Source: Flagellimonas aurea
GTDB taxonomy: Bacteria; Bacteroidota; Bacteroidia; Flavobacteriales; Flavobacteriaceae
Length of the DNA: 64,000 bases
Assembly (NCBI RefSeq): GCF_017313785.1
Contig: NZ_JAFLNL010000001.1
Coordinates: 682,001 to 746,000 of the forward strand
Direction of reading: 5' to 3'
In this document: one piece after another, positions 34,301-42,166 of the stretch
Layout of the letters: each line of letters begins with the position of its first letter
Position numbering within the stretch: position 1 is the first letter of the stretch
The notes under the pieces: model-generated
Told to the model about the DNA's origin: nothing
The model's input: the letters and a program-made list of their open reading frames with translations, nothing else
The model's database searches: none
Translations under genes and position numbers: made by a program

Positions 34301-34862
34301 GTTTGATTTCTTGAAGGCCTTCTATTTCGTCTTCCAAGTATTCACCGAACTCTTTGAGTCTTTCAATAGGGTAATCCCCGGAAATATTGATGTTGAGTAT
34401 GGGTATTTCCTCGGAAAGGCTCAAGTCAAAAACATTGGGTTCTACTTTGGCCCCGTTAAAGGTGGGCCAATCCTCCCCGGCTGTTTTGGAGTCGACTTCG
34501 TCCTTTACTTTTTGAAGGGCTGCCTCGACCGAAATGTTTTCATCAAACTCCACAATGATCATGGAGTAATCCTCTTGTGATGTAGAGGTGATCTCTACCA
34601 GATTGCTTACGGTCTTGAGTTCGTCTTCAAGTGGGTCTGTAATGAGTTTTTCAATGTCCTCCGCGGTGTTTCCCGGATAGATTGAACTTATGTATATCTT
34701 GGTCTCCTTTACCTCTGGGAAGCTTTCCCTGGGCATACTGAAATAAGCCATGCCACCAAGGATAAGGATAACCAGGATCAGCACATACATTGTGGTCTGG
34801 TTATCGATGGCCCAAGAGGACAGCCGAAACTCCTTGTCTACACTTTTCTTTTGTTTGCTCAT
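31350..34862 (-). CDS. efflux RND transporter permease (AcrB/HAE1-like)
   Basis: 1170 residues with the RND layout: one N-terminal helix, a large periplasmic loop, helices 2-6, a second loop and helices 8-12. The proton-relay aspartate lies in helix 4 (GLGMLVDNGIVVVENIYRL) and DFENLPDDIKIDYTGQIEEQ is typical of the second loop. It pumps hydrophobic compounds out using the proton gradient, as trimer with the adaptor and TolC-like proteins encoded directly upstream. It is the last gene of a TetR-controlled operon; 20 nt separate it from the adaptor gene. Confidence 0.95.
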   Translation of the reverse strand: MSKQKKSVDKEFRLSSWAIDNQTTMYVLILVILILGGMAYFSMPRESFPEVKETKIYISSIYPGNTAEDIEKLITDPLEDELKTVSNLVEITSTSQEDYSMIIVEFDENISVEAALQKVKDEVDSKTAGEDWPTFNGAKVEPNVFDLSLSEEIPILNINISGDYPIERLKEFGEYLEDEIEGLQEIKQVDIRGAQEKEVEVAVDIYKMMAAKVSFNDVINSISNENLTTSAGNLVASGQRRTIRIVGEIDEPNELENFVVKSENGNPIYLKDIAKVTFKEEEKTTYAREFGHPVVMLDVKKRSGKNMVDAVDQIKVIVDDAIENEFPQDLTVTIANDQSSKTIGQVDDLVNNIIFGIILVVTVLMFFLGFKNALFVGFAIPMSMFMSLMILNVLGYTMNTMILFGLIMGLGMLVDNGIVVVENIYRLMDEEKMPRIEAAKKGIGEIAFPIIISTLTTVAAFVPLGLWPGIMGQFMKYFPITLSVVLGSSLFVAIFFNSVLVSRYMTTEDKEMPLKQIVRITSIISAIGILIVIFGGAYRSLGSLMVLTAIMLWIYRLFLRNWAGIFQNRILPKWESFYEKTLRYSLAGRRPIFIAITTFVLLVIAFIGFGASVGSQRTKVEFFPDNKPNQIIVYIEYPEGTDIEKTNRITKDIEERVYDIINSDAYMNGDYNFMTESAVSQVGEGAGNPQTDGGSSAEMPNRGKITATLREFKYREGADSQELLRKVQEALKDVYPGVAISVEKDAVGPPVGYPINIELEGEDYTELINTAERMRNFINSRNIPGIDELKIDVNKSKPSMLVQVDRKKAGELGIATGQIGQQLRSSIFGSKAGIYKEGGEDYDIYVRFNEEDRYNTSALFNQRITFRDPSSGQIKEVPISAVTKQTNSTGFSAIKHRDVKRVVTVYSALASGYTDAGAIVGKIQEEMNDFENLPDDIKIDYTGQIEEQNKQMAFLMGAFFTGLGLIFFILIFQFNSISKPGIIMLAIFLSLIGVFGGIVATGSAFVIMMTMMGIISLAGIVVNNGVVLLDYTQLLIDRKKVKLDLDEDGLLEPDDFLESVVKGGKSRLRPVLLTAITTILGLIPLATGFNINFFTLMSEFDPGIYFGGDNVIFWGPLAWTVIYGLLVATFLTLIVVPILFTLVYKLKLRIRKRKLARQERKQEQIETATT

Positions 34863-34882
34863 AATTTATTTGCTTTGGCTGT

Positions 34883-36055
34883 CTAGCTATTTTTTATGTT
34901 GACTTTTTGTCCTTCTTTCACACTTCGGGCACCTTCATCGATAATGGCATCCCCTTCATTTATTCCGGAAAGTACTTCAACGTAATCGCCTTGTGTTTTT
35001 CCTGTTTTGATCACTACTTTTTTGGCTACTGGATCATTCTGAATGGAATCGGCATCCACCAAATACACATATTGCTCGCCATCGGCGTTTTCTGACAGTA
35101 CACTTTGCGGGATAAGTATGGCCTTTTCACTGGTATAATCATTGATCATTACTCTTGCGGTAAGATTTGGTTTTACCTTGCCATCTAGGCTTGGTACTGG
35201 AATTTCAGCTGTAAAAGATCTATTACTGGGGTTGATGAAATTTCCGGTTTGCCTGATTGTGGTGGCAACACTATCGCCAAGAACAGGGAAGTACACTTTA
35301 ACGTCTTTACCAGGGGTAACATTTGGTAAGTGGCTCTCGGGAACTTCCACGTTGATGTACATATTGGAAAGGTTCACAATTCGGAACACTTCGGAACCTG
35401 GACCTGGACTAACCACGGTACCTTCATCTTTTATGACATCGTCGATGATACCGGTAAACGGGGCACGTATGCTCGATTTTCCTACTTGGCTTTCCATCTG
35501 TTTTACGGCACTTTGTTGTGCTTCGTAATTGGTCTTGGCTTGCAAATACTGTATTTCAGACCCAATATTTTGTTCCCAAAGTCTTTTTTGACGTTCAAAA
35601 GTAGTCTTGCTCAATTCAGCCTGTGTTTTGAGCTGTGCCAACTGACTGGACAGTCCACCATCATCGATTGTGGCCAGTAATTGTCCTTTGGAAACATTTT
35701 GACCTTCTTTTACGTAAACGCGATTCAAGGTCCCGGACATTTCGGGATATATGAGCACGTTTTGTTTGGTTTTAACATCTCCTTGAAGTTCCAAGTAGTG
35801 GTCAAATTTCTCTGGATGCACTTCAATTGTAGTAACCAAGGGCAGTTTTTCGGATTTATCTAGCAGCGCAATGGCAGAATCCAAGGATTTCAACTGTTTT
35901 TCCAATGCTTTCTTTTGGCTGGAAACCTCTGCATGTTTGGAACGGATTGTCTCAATGTCCTTGCTAGCCAACGCTTTGTCCAAAGACTTGTTGCTGTTGC
36001 CTCCGCAAGAAGCCAGAACTACTGCGGTTAGTGTTATATATATTGCTTTTCTCAT
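34883..36055 (-). CDS. RND efflux periplasmic adaptor lipoprotein
   Basis: 390 residues. Lipobox VVLASCGGN at the N-terminus, then a coiled-coil hairpin (KALEKQLKSLDSAIALLDK and QLKTQAELSKTTFERQKRL) and lipoyl/barrel-sandwich halves (VYVKEGQNVSKGQLLATIDD; SSIRAPFTGIIDDVIKDEGTV). It bridges the RND pump and the outer-membrane channel in the periplasm. It sits second-last in the operon, 22 nt after the TolC-like gene. Confidence 0.95.
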   Translation of the reverse strand: MRKAIYITLTAVVLASCGGNSNKSLDKALASKDIETIRSKHAEVSSQKKALEKQLKSLDSAIALLDKSEKLPLVTTIEVHPEKFDHYLELQGDVKTKQNVLIYPEMSGTLNRVYVKEGQNVSKGQLLATIDDGGLSSQLAQLKTQAELSKTTFERQKRLWEQNIGSEIQYLQAKTNYEAQQSAVKQMESQVGKSSIRAPFTGIIDDVIKDEGTVVSPGPGSEVFRIVNLSNMYINVEVPESHLPNVTPGKDVKVYFPVLGDSVATTIRQTGNFINPSNRSFTAEIPVPSLDGKVKPNLTARVMINDYTSEKAILIPQSVLSENADGEQYVYLVDADSIQNDPVAKKVVIKTGKTQGDYVEVLSGINEGDAIIDEGARSVKEGQKVNIKNS

Positions 36056-36077
36056 GATGGAATGGTTTTCTCTTTTG

Positions 36078-37409
36078 TTATTTGTTTAAAATATTTTCCA
36101 GTGCTGTCTTTTTGTTGATGACATCTACCATGGATTGTAAATATTCCTGTTGGCTTGTATACAATTGGGTTTGGGCCTGTCTCAGTTCAAAACTGGTCGC
36201 CAATCCTTCCTCGTATTTAACCTGGTTTTTGTTTTCTATGCGTTCGGCCAGTTCCAAGTTTTCTTTGGAAGTTCCATACTGCTCTATAGCAAGGATATAA
36301 TCACTTTTGGCACTTTCCAATTGGAGGCGGATCTGTGCTTGGGCCTCGGTGAACTGTGTCTTGGCCTTTTCCAAAGCTATCTTGGCGCGCTGTGTGCTTG
36401 CACTTCTGCCGAGAGAACTGAAGATGGGTATGTTAAGGTCTACTCCTAAAATGGATGACCCGAACCATTGCTGACCGCTGTCCAAAAAGTTAAAATCATT
36501 GCTGAAGGAGTTTCCTCCGTAGTTGATAAAGGCATTCAATGTGGGAAGCGCACGACTCTTGGCCAATTTTAATTCCAAAAACCGTTGTTCGTTGAGGTTG
36601 GCGGCCATTTTATAGTCCACATTGTTCTCAATATTAAATTCGGAATCAATCAACCCAAGATCAATTTCCTTTTGGGTAAGGTCATCCAGATTTTCGGTCA
36701 AAATCGTCGGTGTCTCAATGGGAAGACCCAGTACCAAGTTCAACATTTGAAGGGTTATCTCCTCCATTCGGCGGGCATTTTTCAGCTGGTTGTCCACCGT
36801 TGAGAGTGTTATCTGTAATTGATCCACGCTTTCCTCATCACCAAGGCCATTTTCATAGATTCGCTTGGTTTCGTAGAGGTTTTCTTCCAGTGTGGATTTG
36901 TTCTTTTCCGAAATCTGAACACTTTCTCGAGCTAAAAGCACATTTCCATAGGCTTCCACCACAGATTTTCGGACTTCCAGTTCCGTTTTTTCTTTATTGT
37001 TCTGGCTGTATTCCAAAAAAGTTTTGGTGGCCTGAACACCAACAATGTAGGACCCGTCAAATATCTGTTGCCTTAGGGTTGCTGTTGCTGACATGGATTG
37101 TGCTTGACCAAATACAACTTCTTGATACGTTCCAGGCTCCCCACCAAAAAACTCGGCAGGAATCTGTGAAACAGGTTGTTTTAACTGGTTTTGATAGCTA
37201 ACGGCACCATTGATCTGCGGAAGTCCGGTTGCAATGGTCTCCCATTTTTGCTTTTGGGCATCTACAATGTCTCGCTCAGCGTTTATGGAGCTATAGTTGT
37301 GCTCCAATGCATAGGCAATGGCCTGGTCCAAACTAAGGCTTGGTATGGTATCCTGAGCGGATGCCAGCCATGGTAATATAAGTAATAGACTGATTAACGT
37401 TTTTTGCAT
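36078..37409 (-). CDS. TolC-family outer membrane efflux protein
   Basis: 443 residues, signal peptide SLLLILPWLASAQ, and two outer-membrane efflux repeats with long heptad helices (ELEVRKSVVEAYGNVLLARE; IRLQLESAKSDYILAIEQY). YEEGLATSFELRQAQTQLY is the classic TolC motif. It is the exit duct of the RND system. It begins directly after the TetR stop (TAA-ATG), so regulator and pump genes share one transcript. Confidence 0.95.
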   Translation of the reverse strand: MQKTLISLLLILPWLASAQDTIPSLSLDQAIAYALEHNYSSINAERDIVDAQKQKWETIATGLPQINGAVSYQNQLKQPVSQIPAEFFGGEPGTYQEVVFGQAQSMSATATLRQQIFDGSYIVGVQATKTFLEYSQNNKEKTELEVRKSVVEAYGNVLLARESVQISEKNKSTLEENLYETKRIYENGLGDEESVDQLQITLSTVDNQLKNARRMEEITLQMLNLVLGLPIETPTILTENLDDLTQKEIDLGLIDSEFNIENNVDYKMAANLNEQRFLELKLAKSRALPTLNAFINYGGNSFSNDFNFLDSGQQWFGSSILGVDLNIPIFSSLGRSASTQRAKIALEKAKTQFTEAQAQIRLQLESAKSDYILAIEQYGTSKENLELAERIENKNQVKYEEGLATSFELRQAQTQLYTSQQEYLQSMVDVINKKTALENILNK

Positions 37410-38015
37410 TTATTGATTATTTGAATTGATGATTGAGTTGAGTATTTTTCTTCCTTCTGGAGTTACAATGCCCCTTAAATGATATTCCAGATAATAATCC
37501 ATTAGTTCCGCCTTACTGAAAATTTCCGTGGGAAACAGGCCATTGTCCTTTAAACTGGTTATCCCCGTAAAATAAATTCGAGATACAAATTCCACGTTTA
37601 AGTTGTCCCTGTAAATTCCCATTTGCATACCACGCTTAACATTTTTGGCTACGCAACGATGGGTGCATTCAAATTGTACTTCCTTGAGGGACGTATAGAT
37701 TTTTGGGTAATATTTCTGTAGTTGGTACAGCGGTGATGATTTTTCATCTTTTAAATGAAGCATCACAAACCTTTTGATCTCATAAAGTTCCTCAATAGGA
37801 TTTTTTTGCAATGCCACGATATCATCTATGCCGCATACGATAAAATCGGTCATCGACATTGCCGTTTGCTCAACCAGATCCGTTTTGTTTTTGAAATGGG
37901 AGTAGATCGTTTTCTTGGATATCCCCAGTTCGTTTGCCAAATCGTCCATGGTAATGCTCTTAAAACCTAGGTTTAAGAACATTTCGCCCGCTTTTTGAAT
38001 AATCTTTTCCCTCAT
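37410..38015 (-). CDS. TetR/AcrR-family repressor of the efflux operon
   Basis: 201 residues from ATG 38015; longer frames use a TTG inside the operator. The N-terminal HTH is standard (IIQKAGEMFLNLGFKSITMD, then ELGISKKTIYSHFKNKTDLV). The C-terminal ligand domain is variable (YYPKIYTSLKEVQFECTHRC). Being first in the operon, with a perfect inverted repeat over its own promoter, it probably represses itself and the pump until a ligand binds. Leader is only a few nucleotides. Confidence 0.95.
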   Translation of the reverse strand: MREKIIQKAGEMFLNLGFKSITMDDLANELGISKKTIYSHFKNKTDLVEQTAMSMTDFIVCGIDDIVALQKNPIEELYEIKRFVMLHLKDEKSSPLYQLQKYYPKIYTSLKEVQFECTHRCVAKNVKRGMQMGIYRDNLNVEFVSRIYFTGITSLKDNGLFPTEIFSKAELMDYYLEYHLRGIVTPEGRKILNSIINSNNQ

Positions 38016-38024
38016 AATCAGGGG

Positions 38025-38067
38025 CAAATGTAAAGATGGAAACTTTAAAAACAAAAAAAGTTTCCAT
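38025..38067 (-). promoter_or_regulatory. promoter and TetR operator of the efflux operon
   Basis: On the minus strand TTTG (38055-38052) is followed after 19 nt by TACATTTG (38032-38025), both exact. A perfect 11-bp inverted repeat, ATGGAAACTTT (38036-38046) and AAAGTTTCCAT (38057-38067), spaced by 10 nt, covers the -33 box and the spacer. Confidence 0.8.
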
Positions 38068-38234
38068 GGTTTTACAATTTTTTAACGAAGGGTTTTTATC
38101 ATTTGTTTCAACTGGACTCTTTTGTATTGGCAAATACAGGGCTAAGTTGTGCATCTTTGTCGATGGTATCGCCATCAATGTTTCCCAATCGCCATAAAAA
38201 GGGACTGAACTGAAGTAAGTATTTCTTCTTGCTG

Positions 38235-38669
38235 TTAGTTTTCTTCTGATGTATCATGATTTTCGTTTTTGATTTTTCTCACATATGTTTTAAAAGCTTC
38301 TTCGCCTTCCTCTTTCCAAAATTGGTCGTAGTGCTTCCATTCATCAAAATCCCTTCTCCAAGACCGACATTTATTGGACGATTTAATCTTCTTTTTGTGA
38401 CTGGAGCCTCCTTTGCTTTTTCCTCCGCCTCCGCCAAAGCCGAACAACAGTTTAGCTAAAATAAAGACGCCCAAAGCTTGCCAGTAGGTAACGGTTCCCA
38501 CACCAAAAAGGTCTGGCATCAACCAGTTCCAAAGCCGCATCAGGAGATAATTGGCCAGCAGGAATATCACGACCCCCAATATGACCATGGCAATAACCTT
38601 AACCACCTTTTTCACGGTTCTCTCCACCTTCTTTTCTACCGCTTTCTCGAATTCTTTTTTATGTTCCAT
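38235..38669 (-). CDS. membrane protein encoded with an ECF sigma factor
   Basis: 144 residues. A charged N-terminal helix (KEFEKAVEKKVERTVKKVVK), two membrane segments (VIAMVILGVVIFLLANYLLM; WQALGVFILAKLLFGFG), a glycine-rich linker, then a basic and acidic cytoplasmic tail (RRDFDEWKHYDQFWKEEGEE). It overlaps the sigma factor gene by 11 nt. By position it could hold the sigma factor at the membrane, but it has no zinc-finger anti-sigma domain and no recognised family, so this is inference. Confidence 0.75.
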   Translation of the reverse strand: MEHKKEFEKAVEKKVERTVKKVVKVIAMVILGVVIFLLANYLLMRLWNWLMPDLFGVGTVTYWQALGVFILAKLLFGFGGGGGKSKGGSSHKKKIKSSNKCRSWRRDFDEWKHYDQFWKEEGEEAFKTYVRKIKNENHDTSEEN

Positions 38670-39207
38670 AACTCAGTTCTTTTAAATTCTCTAATGTTTT
38701 TGATAGTTCCGACATGGCCCTGTGCCTTCTGGACACTAAAGTGCCTTGCGGTATTCCTGTTCTTTCTGTTATTTGTTTGTAATTGTATCCTTCAAAATCA
38801 ATGGCGATAATGATATCCCTGTACGCAGGTTTTAAATCTTCTACGGCTCTTTTGAGTGCTTGTTCCATTTCCGGAGAGTAGCGGTTGTCCGCATCCCCAT
38901 AAAAAAACTCGGCAAATTCCCGCCATTGTTGGTCTATATCTTCGCTGGGAAGTTTCCGCTCTTTTTTGCCGCGCATAATATCTATGATCCTGTTTCTAAT
39001 GGCATTGTAAACGAATCCCCCTACGTTGGTTATGGGCAAGGCATCATCTGACCGTGAAAACATCCGCAGGGCAACATCCTGTACAATATCTTCCGCATCC
39101 CTTTCCGATGTATCCCTGATCTTGGACTGCACATAGGAGCGCAGCGAGCCATACTCCTCGGTAAAGAAGTCGGTCAGGTTGTTGCGATTATCGGTTTTGG
39201 CTGCCAT
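38659..39207 (-). CDS. ECF-type RNA polymerase sigma factor
   Basis: 182 residues. Region 2 is present (DAEDIVQDVALRMFSR...GGFVYNAIRNRIIDIMRGKK) and region 4 (AYRDIIIAIDFEGYNYKQIT, then GIPQGTLVSRRHRAMSELSK) carries the HTH for the -35 element. The gene is followed, with an 11-nt overlap, by the membrane protein gene. No classical anti-sigma gene is adjacent, so control may be by that protein. Confidence 0.93.
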   Translation of the reverse strand: MAAKTDNRNNLTDFFTEEYGSLRSYVQSKIRDTSERDAEDIVQDVALRMFSRSDDALPITNVGGFVYNAIRNRIIDIMRGKKERKLPSEDIDQQWREFAEFFYGDADNRYSPEMEQALKRAVEDLKPAYRDIIIAIDFEGYNYKQITERTGIPQGTLVSRRHRAMSELSKTLENLKELSYGT

Positions 39208-39381
39208 TCGGTCGAATCAGGTTGCTTTTCACTTATAGAGACGAACAAAAACTATTTCATTGCAATTTTTCTGAATTTTTTTTTCAAAAGATTCCTTTTT
39301 TGGAAGGGAGGATACTTTGTATCCGGCTTTTAAGACGCTAAGTCCATCACAAATTGAATATTTGAATGTATTTTTGGCTCT

Positions 39382-40365
39382 ATGTCAGATATCGATATCA
39401 TTAGTCAGTATAGGGAGCAGTTTGTTACGTACCTCAATGAAAGGAACCAGTTAGGGGAGCCGAAGAATCTCTACGATCCCGTGAAATATATTTTGGGATT
39501 GGGGGGTAAAAGAATGCGGCCCATCCTCACTTTAATGACCGCCGAGGCCTTTGGAGGTAAGGTAGAGTATGCTATGGACGCTGCATTGGCAGTGGAGATG
39601 TTCCACAACTTTTCCTTGGTCCACGATGATATTATGGATGATGCCCCATTGAGGCGGGGAAAGGTCACTGTCCATGAAAAATGGGATGTCAATACAGGGA
39701 TTTTGTCGGGCGATGCCATGTTGATTTTGTCCTATCAGTTCTTTGAAAGTTATCCGGCAGAAACTTATGTTGAACTCACCAAATTGTTCAGTAAAACTGC
39801 ACTTGAGGTATGTGAAGGGCAACAGTACGATGTGGATTTTGAGACCCGGGACGATGTAACCATTCTCGAATACCTCAAAATGATTGAATATAAGACCTCT
39901 GTTTTGGTCGCTGCCGCTATGAAGATGGGGGCCATCGTGGCCAAAGCGTCCCAAAAAGATGCCGATGCCATTTACGAATTTGGACGTAATCTGGGTATTG
40001 CCTTCCAATTACAGGATGATTATTTGGATGCCTTTGGAGACCCTAAAACCTTTGGTAAGCAGGTCGGGGGCGATATCATGGAAAACAAAAAGACCTATTT
40101 GTACTTAAAATCCTTGGAAAAAGCCTCCAAAGATGACCAAGAAGGGCTGTTGCACCTTTATTCCATTAAACCTGATGATTCTACCGATAAAGTCGAGGCG
40201 GTAAAAACTATTTTTAAGGAAAGTGGTGCAGTGGAAGAAACCAAGTACGCGATAAAGAGTTTTACGCAAAAAGCATTTGATGCCCTGTCCGAAACAGGCT
40301 TGCTTGAGAAAAACAAGGCTTTGCTAAAGCAATTTGGTGAAAGTTTAATGGAACGGACCGTTTAG
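39382..40365 (+). CDS. polyprenyl (trans-isoprenyl) diphosphate synthase
   Basis: 327 residues. Both aspartate-rich motifs are intact: LVHDDIMDDAPLRRG and QLQDDYLDAFGD, with GGKRMRPIL at the N-terminus. It extends allylic diphosphates with IPP in the cytoplasm. Chain length cannot be read safely; geranylgeranyl diphosphate for carotenoids is attractive because a lycopene cyclase gene converges on it with a 4-nt overlap, but quinone side-chain synthesis is equally possible. A TATTTTTG box at 39369-39376 lies just before the ATG, which would leave almost no leader. Confidence 0.93.
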   Translation: MSDIDIISQYREQFVTYLNERNQLGEPKNLYDPVKYILGLGGKRMRPILTLMTAEAFGGKVEYAMDAALAVEMFHNFSLVHDDIMDDAPLRRGKVTVHEKWDVNTGILSGDAMLILSYQFFESYPAETYVELTKLFSKTALEVCEGQQYDVDFETRDDVTILEYLKMIEYKTSVLVAAAMKMGAIVAKASQKDADAIYEFGRNLGIAFQLQDDYLDAFGDPKTFGKQVGGDIMENKKTYLYLKSLEKASKDDQEGLLHLYSIKPDDSTDKVEAVKTIFKESGAVEETKYAIKSFTQKAFDALSETGLLEKNKALLKQFGESLMERTV

Positions 40366-41504
40366 AACATTCGCTTAAACAAAGCTCTGATGAAGGGCAT
40401 GGGTTTAGGAGCTGTTACTATTTTAAGCTCTTCCCACAAATTTGTCTCGTTCTCGAGAAATTTTAAGATTAATGAAGCCTTTCTTCGTTTGAACATGGAC
40501 TCGAAAATTTCATGTCCCAAGTGATTGTTCTCGCACAGAATATCCAACAAGAGCATATCGTAGAAGAGAAACCTATTTTTTTGATTGAATTCTGTCAACA
40601 GCTTGCCCGTTTTTAGGTGGTTCACCAATTTAGGCACTATTCTACTAGTGTTGTAAAAGGTATAGCCCGTACTTGGTTTGGCCCATCCTCCTGCAATTCC
40701 TATATTAAAAATCCGATTGGTATTATGTTGATGAAACGGATAGCAGGTCATTGGAATGCTGCCAAATTCGGTTTCTTTAATAGTGTAGGGAGTATTCCCA
40801 AGATTAGTGGCAATATATGTTTTGATGGCCTCCTCATAGTCATTTTTGTCCAAAAGATGCTCGGAGAACAGAGTGTATTCTACCAACGCTTCGTTATCTG
40901 AAAAGGGAAGCACATACATAAAGCGTGTGTTGCCTTTCTGCTCCACCGAAAAGTCCATAAAAGTAGCTTCTTTTGAATCAAATACCGACTGTTCGGTTTT
41001 AATTTGCCAACCAACAAAGTGTTGTTGTAAAACGGGAAATTTACTTTGTTTTAAAGGAAGGGAAGGATCATAGAGGCTGGAAAATACCGTTCGTCCCAAA
41101 TATTTTTGAGAGGAAGTCGTAACCAAAACTTCGTTTTCCTGTTCGTCAATGTGTTGCACTTCTTCCTGCACCCAAGTAATGTTCGGATATGCCCTTACTT
41201 TTGGTAAAAAGTGGTTGTAAAAGTCAATGCCACGGAGCATTTTATAGGTGTAGGGAGCAATCGAAGTTGACTTTTGAAGCTGCTTTCCACCCACGTAAAT
41301 GGAGTCCCAAGTTTTATAAAGCAACTTATCGAATTCGCCTAAGCCACGTTCCCAAAAGCACCAAGTTCGGTCGTTCTTGGATTTATCGTCTTTGTCCAAC
41401 ACCAAAATGGTTTTGGATGCAAAGAATTCATCCTTGCCCAAGGCATCTGCCAGTAACAGTCCAGCGGCACCTGCGCCAATAATTATATAATCGTAGTGGG
41501 ACAT
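40362..41504 (-). CDS. crtY: lycopene beta-cyclase (CrtY type)
   Basis: 380 residues from ATG 41504 (MSHYDYIIIGAGAAGLLLAD); an upstream TTG gives an unlikely tail. FAD/NAD-type Rossmann fold at the N-terminus, KSKNDRTWCFWERG as in CrtY proteins, the conserved FMYVLPFSDNEALVEYTLFS and GWAKPSTGYTF near residue 290. It closes the ends of lycopene to beta-rings for beta-carotene or zeaxanthin, at the membrane. No other crt gene is in the window. Confidence 0.88.
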   Translation of the reverse strand: MSHYDYIIIGAGAAGLLLADALGKDEFFASKTILVLDKDDKSKNDRTWCFWERGLGEFDKLLYKTWDSIYVGGKQLQKSTSIAPYTYKMLRGIDFYNHFLPKVRAYPNITWVQEEVQHIDEQENEVLVTTSSQKYLGRTVFSSLYDPSLPLKQSKFPVLQQHFVGWQIKTEQSVFDSKEATFMDFSVEQKGNTRFMYVLPFSDNEALVEYTLFSEHLLDKNDYEEAIKTYIATNLGNTPYTIKETEFGSIPMTCYPFHQHNTNRIFNIGIAGGWAKPSTGYTFYNTSRIVPKLVNHLKTGKLLTEFNQKNRFLFYDMLLLDILCENNHLGHEIFESMFKRRKASLILKFLENETNLWEELKIVTAPKPMPFIRALFKRMF

Positions 41505-41583
41505 GGAGTAAAAATAAGCAAAGGAAGTGTAGAATGAACTCAACTTGCTACGGTAAATTTACTCCTGCCCTCAAACACTAATT

Positions 41584-42048
41584 CTACTTGCCGGGAATGG
41601 ACTCCGGCCAAGTTTTACGGTATTCATCCATTGTGGCCTCATAGCTTTTGGCTAGTGATTCTGCCTCATCTTCGGCATACAGGTCTTTTGCCTTATCAAA
41701 AAAATCTTCCTCTTCATCCTCAAGGTGATGCTCCACTTTCTCGATTAATTTTTTTAAGGTTGCCAACCAATGCGGAGAACTCATGTCCGTATCATTGAGT
41801 TCATCAATCAACTCATCCATTTCATGATGCTCCGCCATTCCATGCCTGGCATCTTCTTGCATCTCATCGCTATCCACCAAGGGTGAATAAAAGTAACGTT
41901 CTTCGGCTACGGCATGTACCTCAAGTTCTCTTTGTAGTTGTTCCCATAGCTCCTTTCGTTCTTCGGTATCGCCAGATGTGTTACGGATTTTATGGCATAA
42001 TTCCCTTTGGATATCATGGTCTTTTTTAATGGCTTTATAAATCTTCAT
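41584..42048 (-). CDS. hemerythrin HHE domain protein
   Basis: 154 residues, four-helix. Metal-binding histidines and acidic residues appear in KKDHDIQRELCHKI, ELEVHAVAEERYFY, MAEHHEMDELIDEL and EKVEHHLEDEEEDFF. Such cytoplasmic proteins bind a di-iron site and sense or buffer oxygen, NO or iron. It precedes the metal-transport genes on the same strand but is 118 nt from the TonB receptor, with a one-mismatch -7 box (TACCTTTA) near 42073-42066. Confidence 0.88.
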   Translation of the reverse strand: MKIYKAIKKDHDIQRELCHKIRNTSGDTEERKELWEQLQRELEVHAVAEERYFYSPLVDSDEMQEDARHGMAEHHEMDELIDELNDTDMSSPHWLATLKKLIEKVEHHLEDEEEDFFDKAKDLYAEDEAESLAKSYEATMDEYRKTWPESIPGK

Positions 42049-42166
42049 ATACTTTTTGTTTTAAGATAAAGGTAAACCTCACCTTTTTGGAAGATTAGCT
42101 CATTCAGACAAATTATTGATAGAATTGGTTTTTTTATATTCAGGATGGTAGAGTATGAGAAACGAT

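Noticed and set aside
37960..38178. A 72-codon minus-strand frame crossing the TetR promoter
   Set aside because: It overlaps the TetR start, the operator and the promoter, and has no signal, motif or start context.
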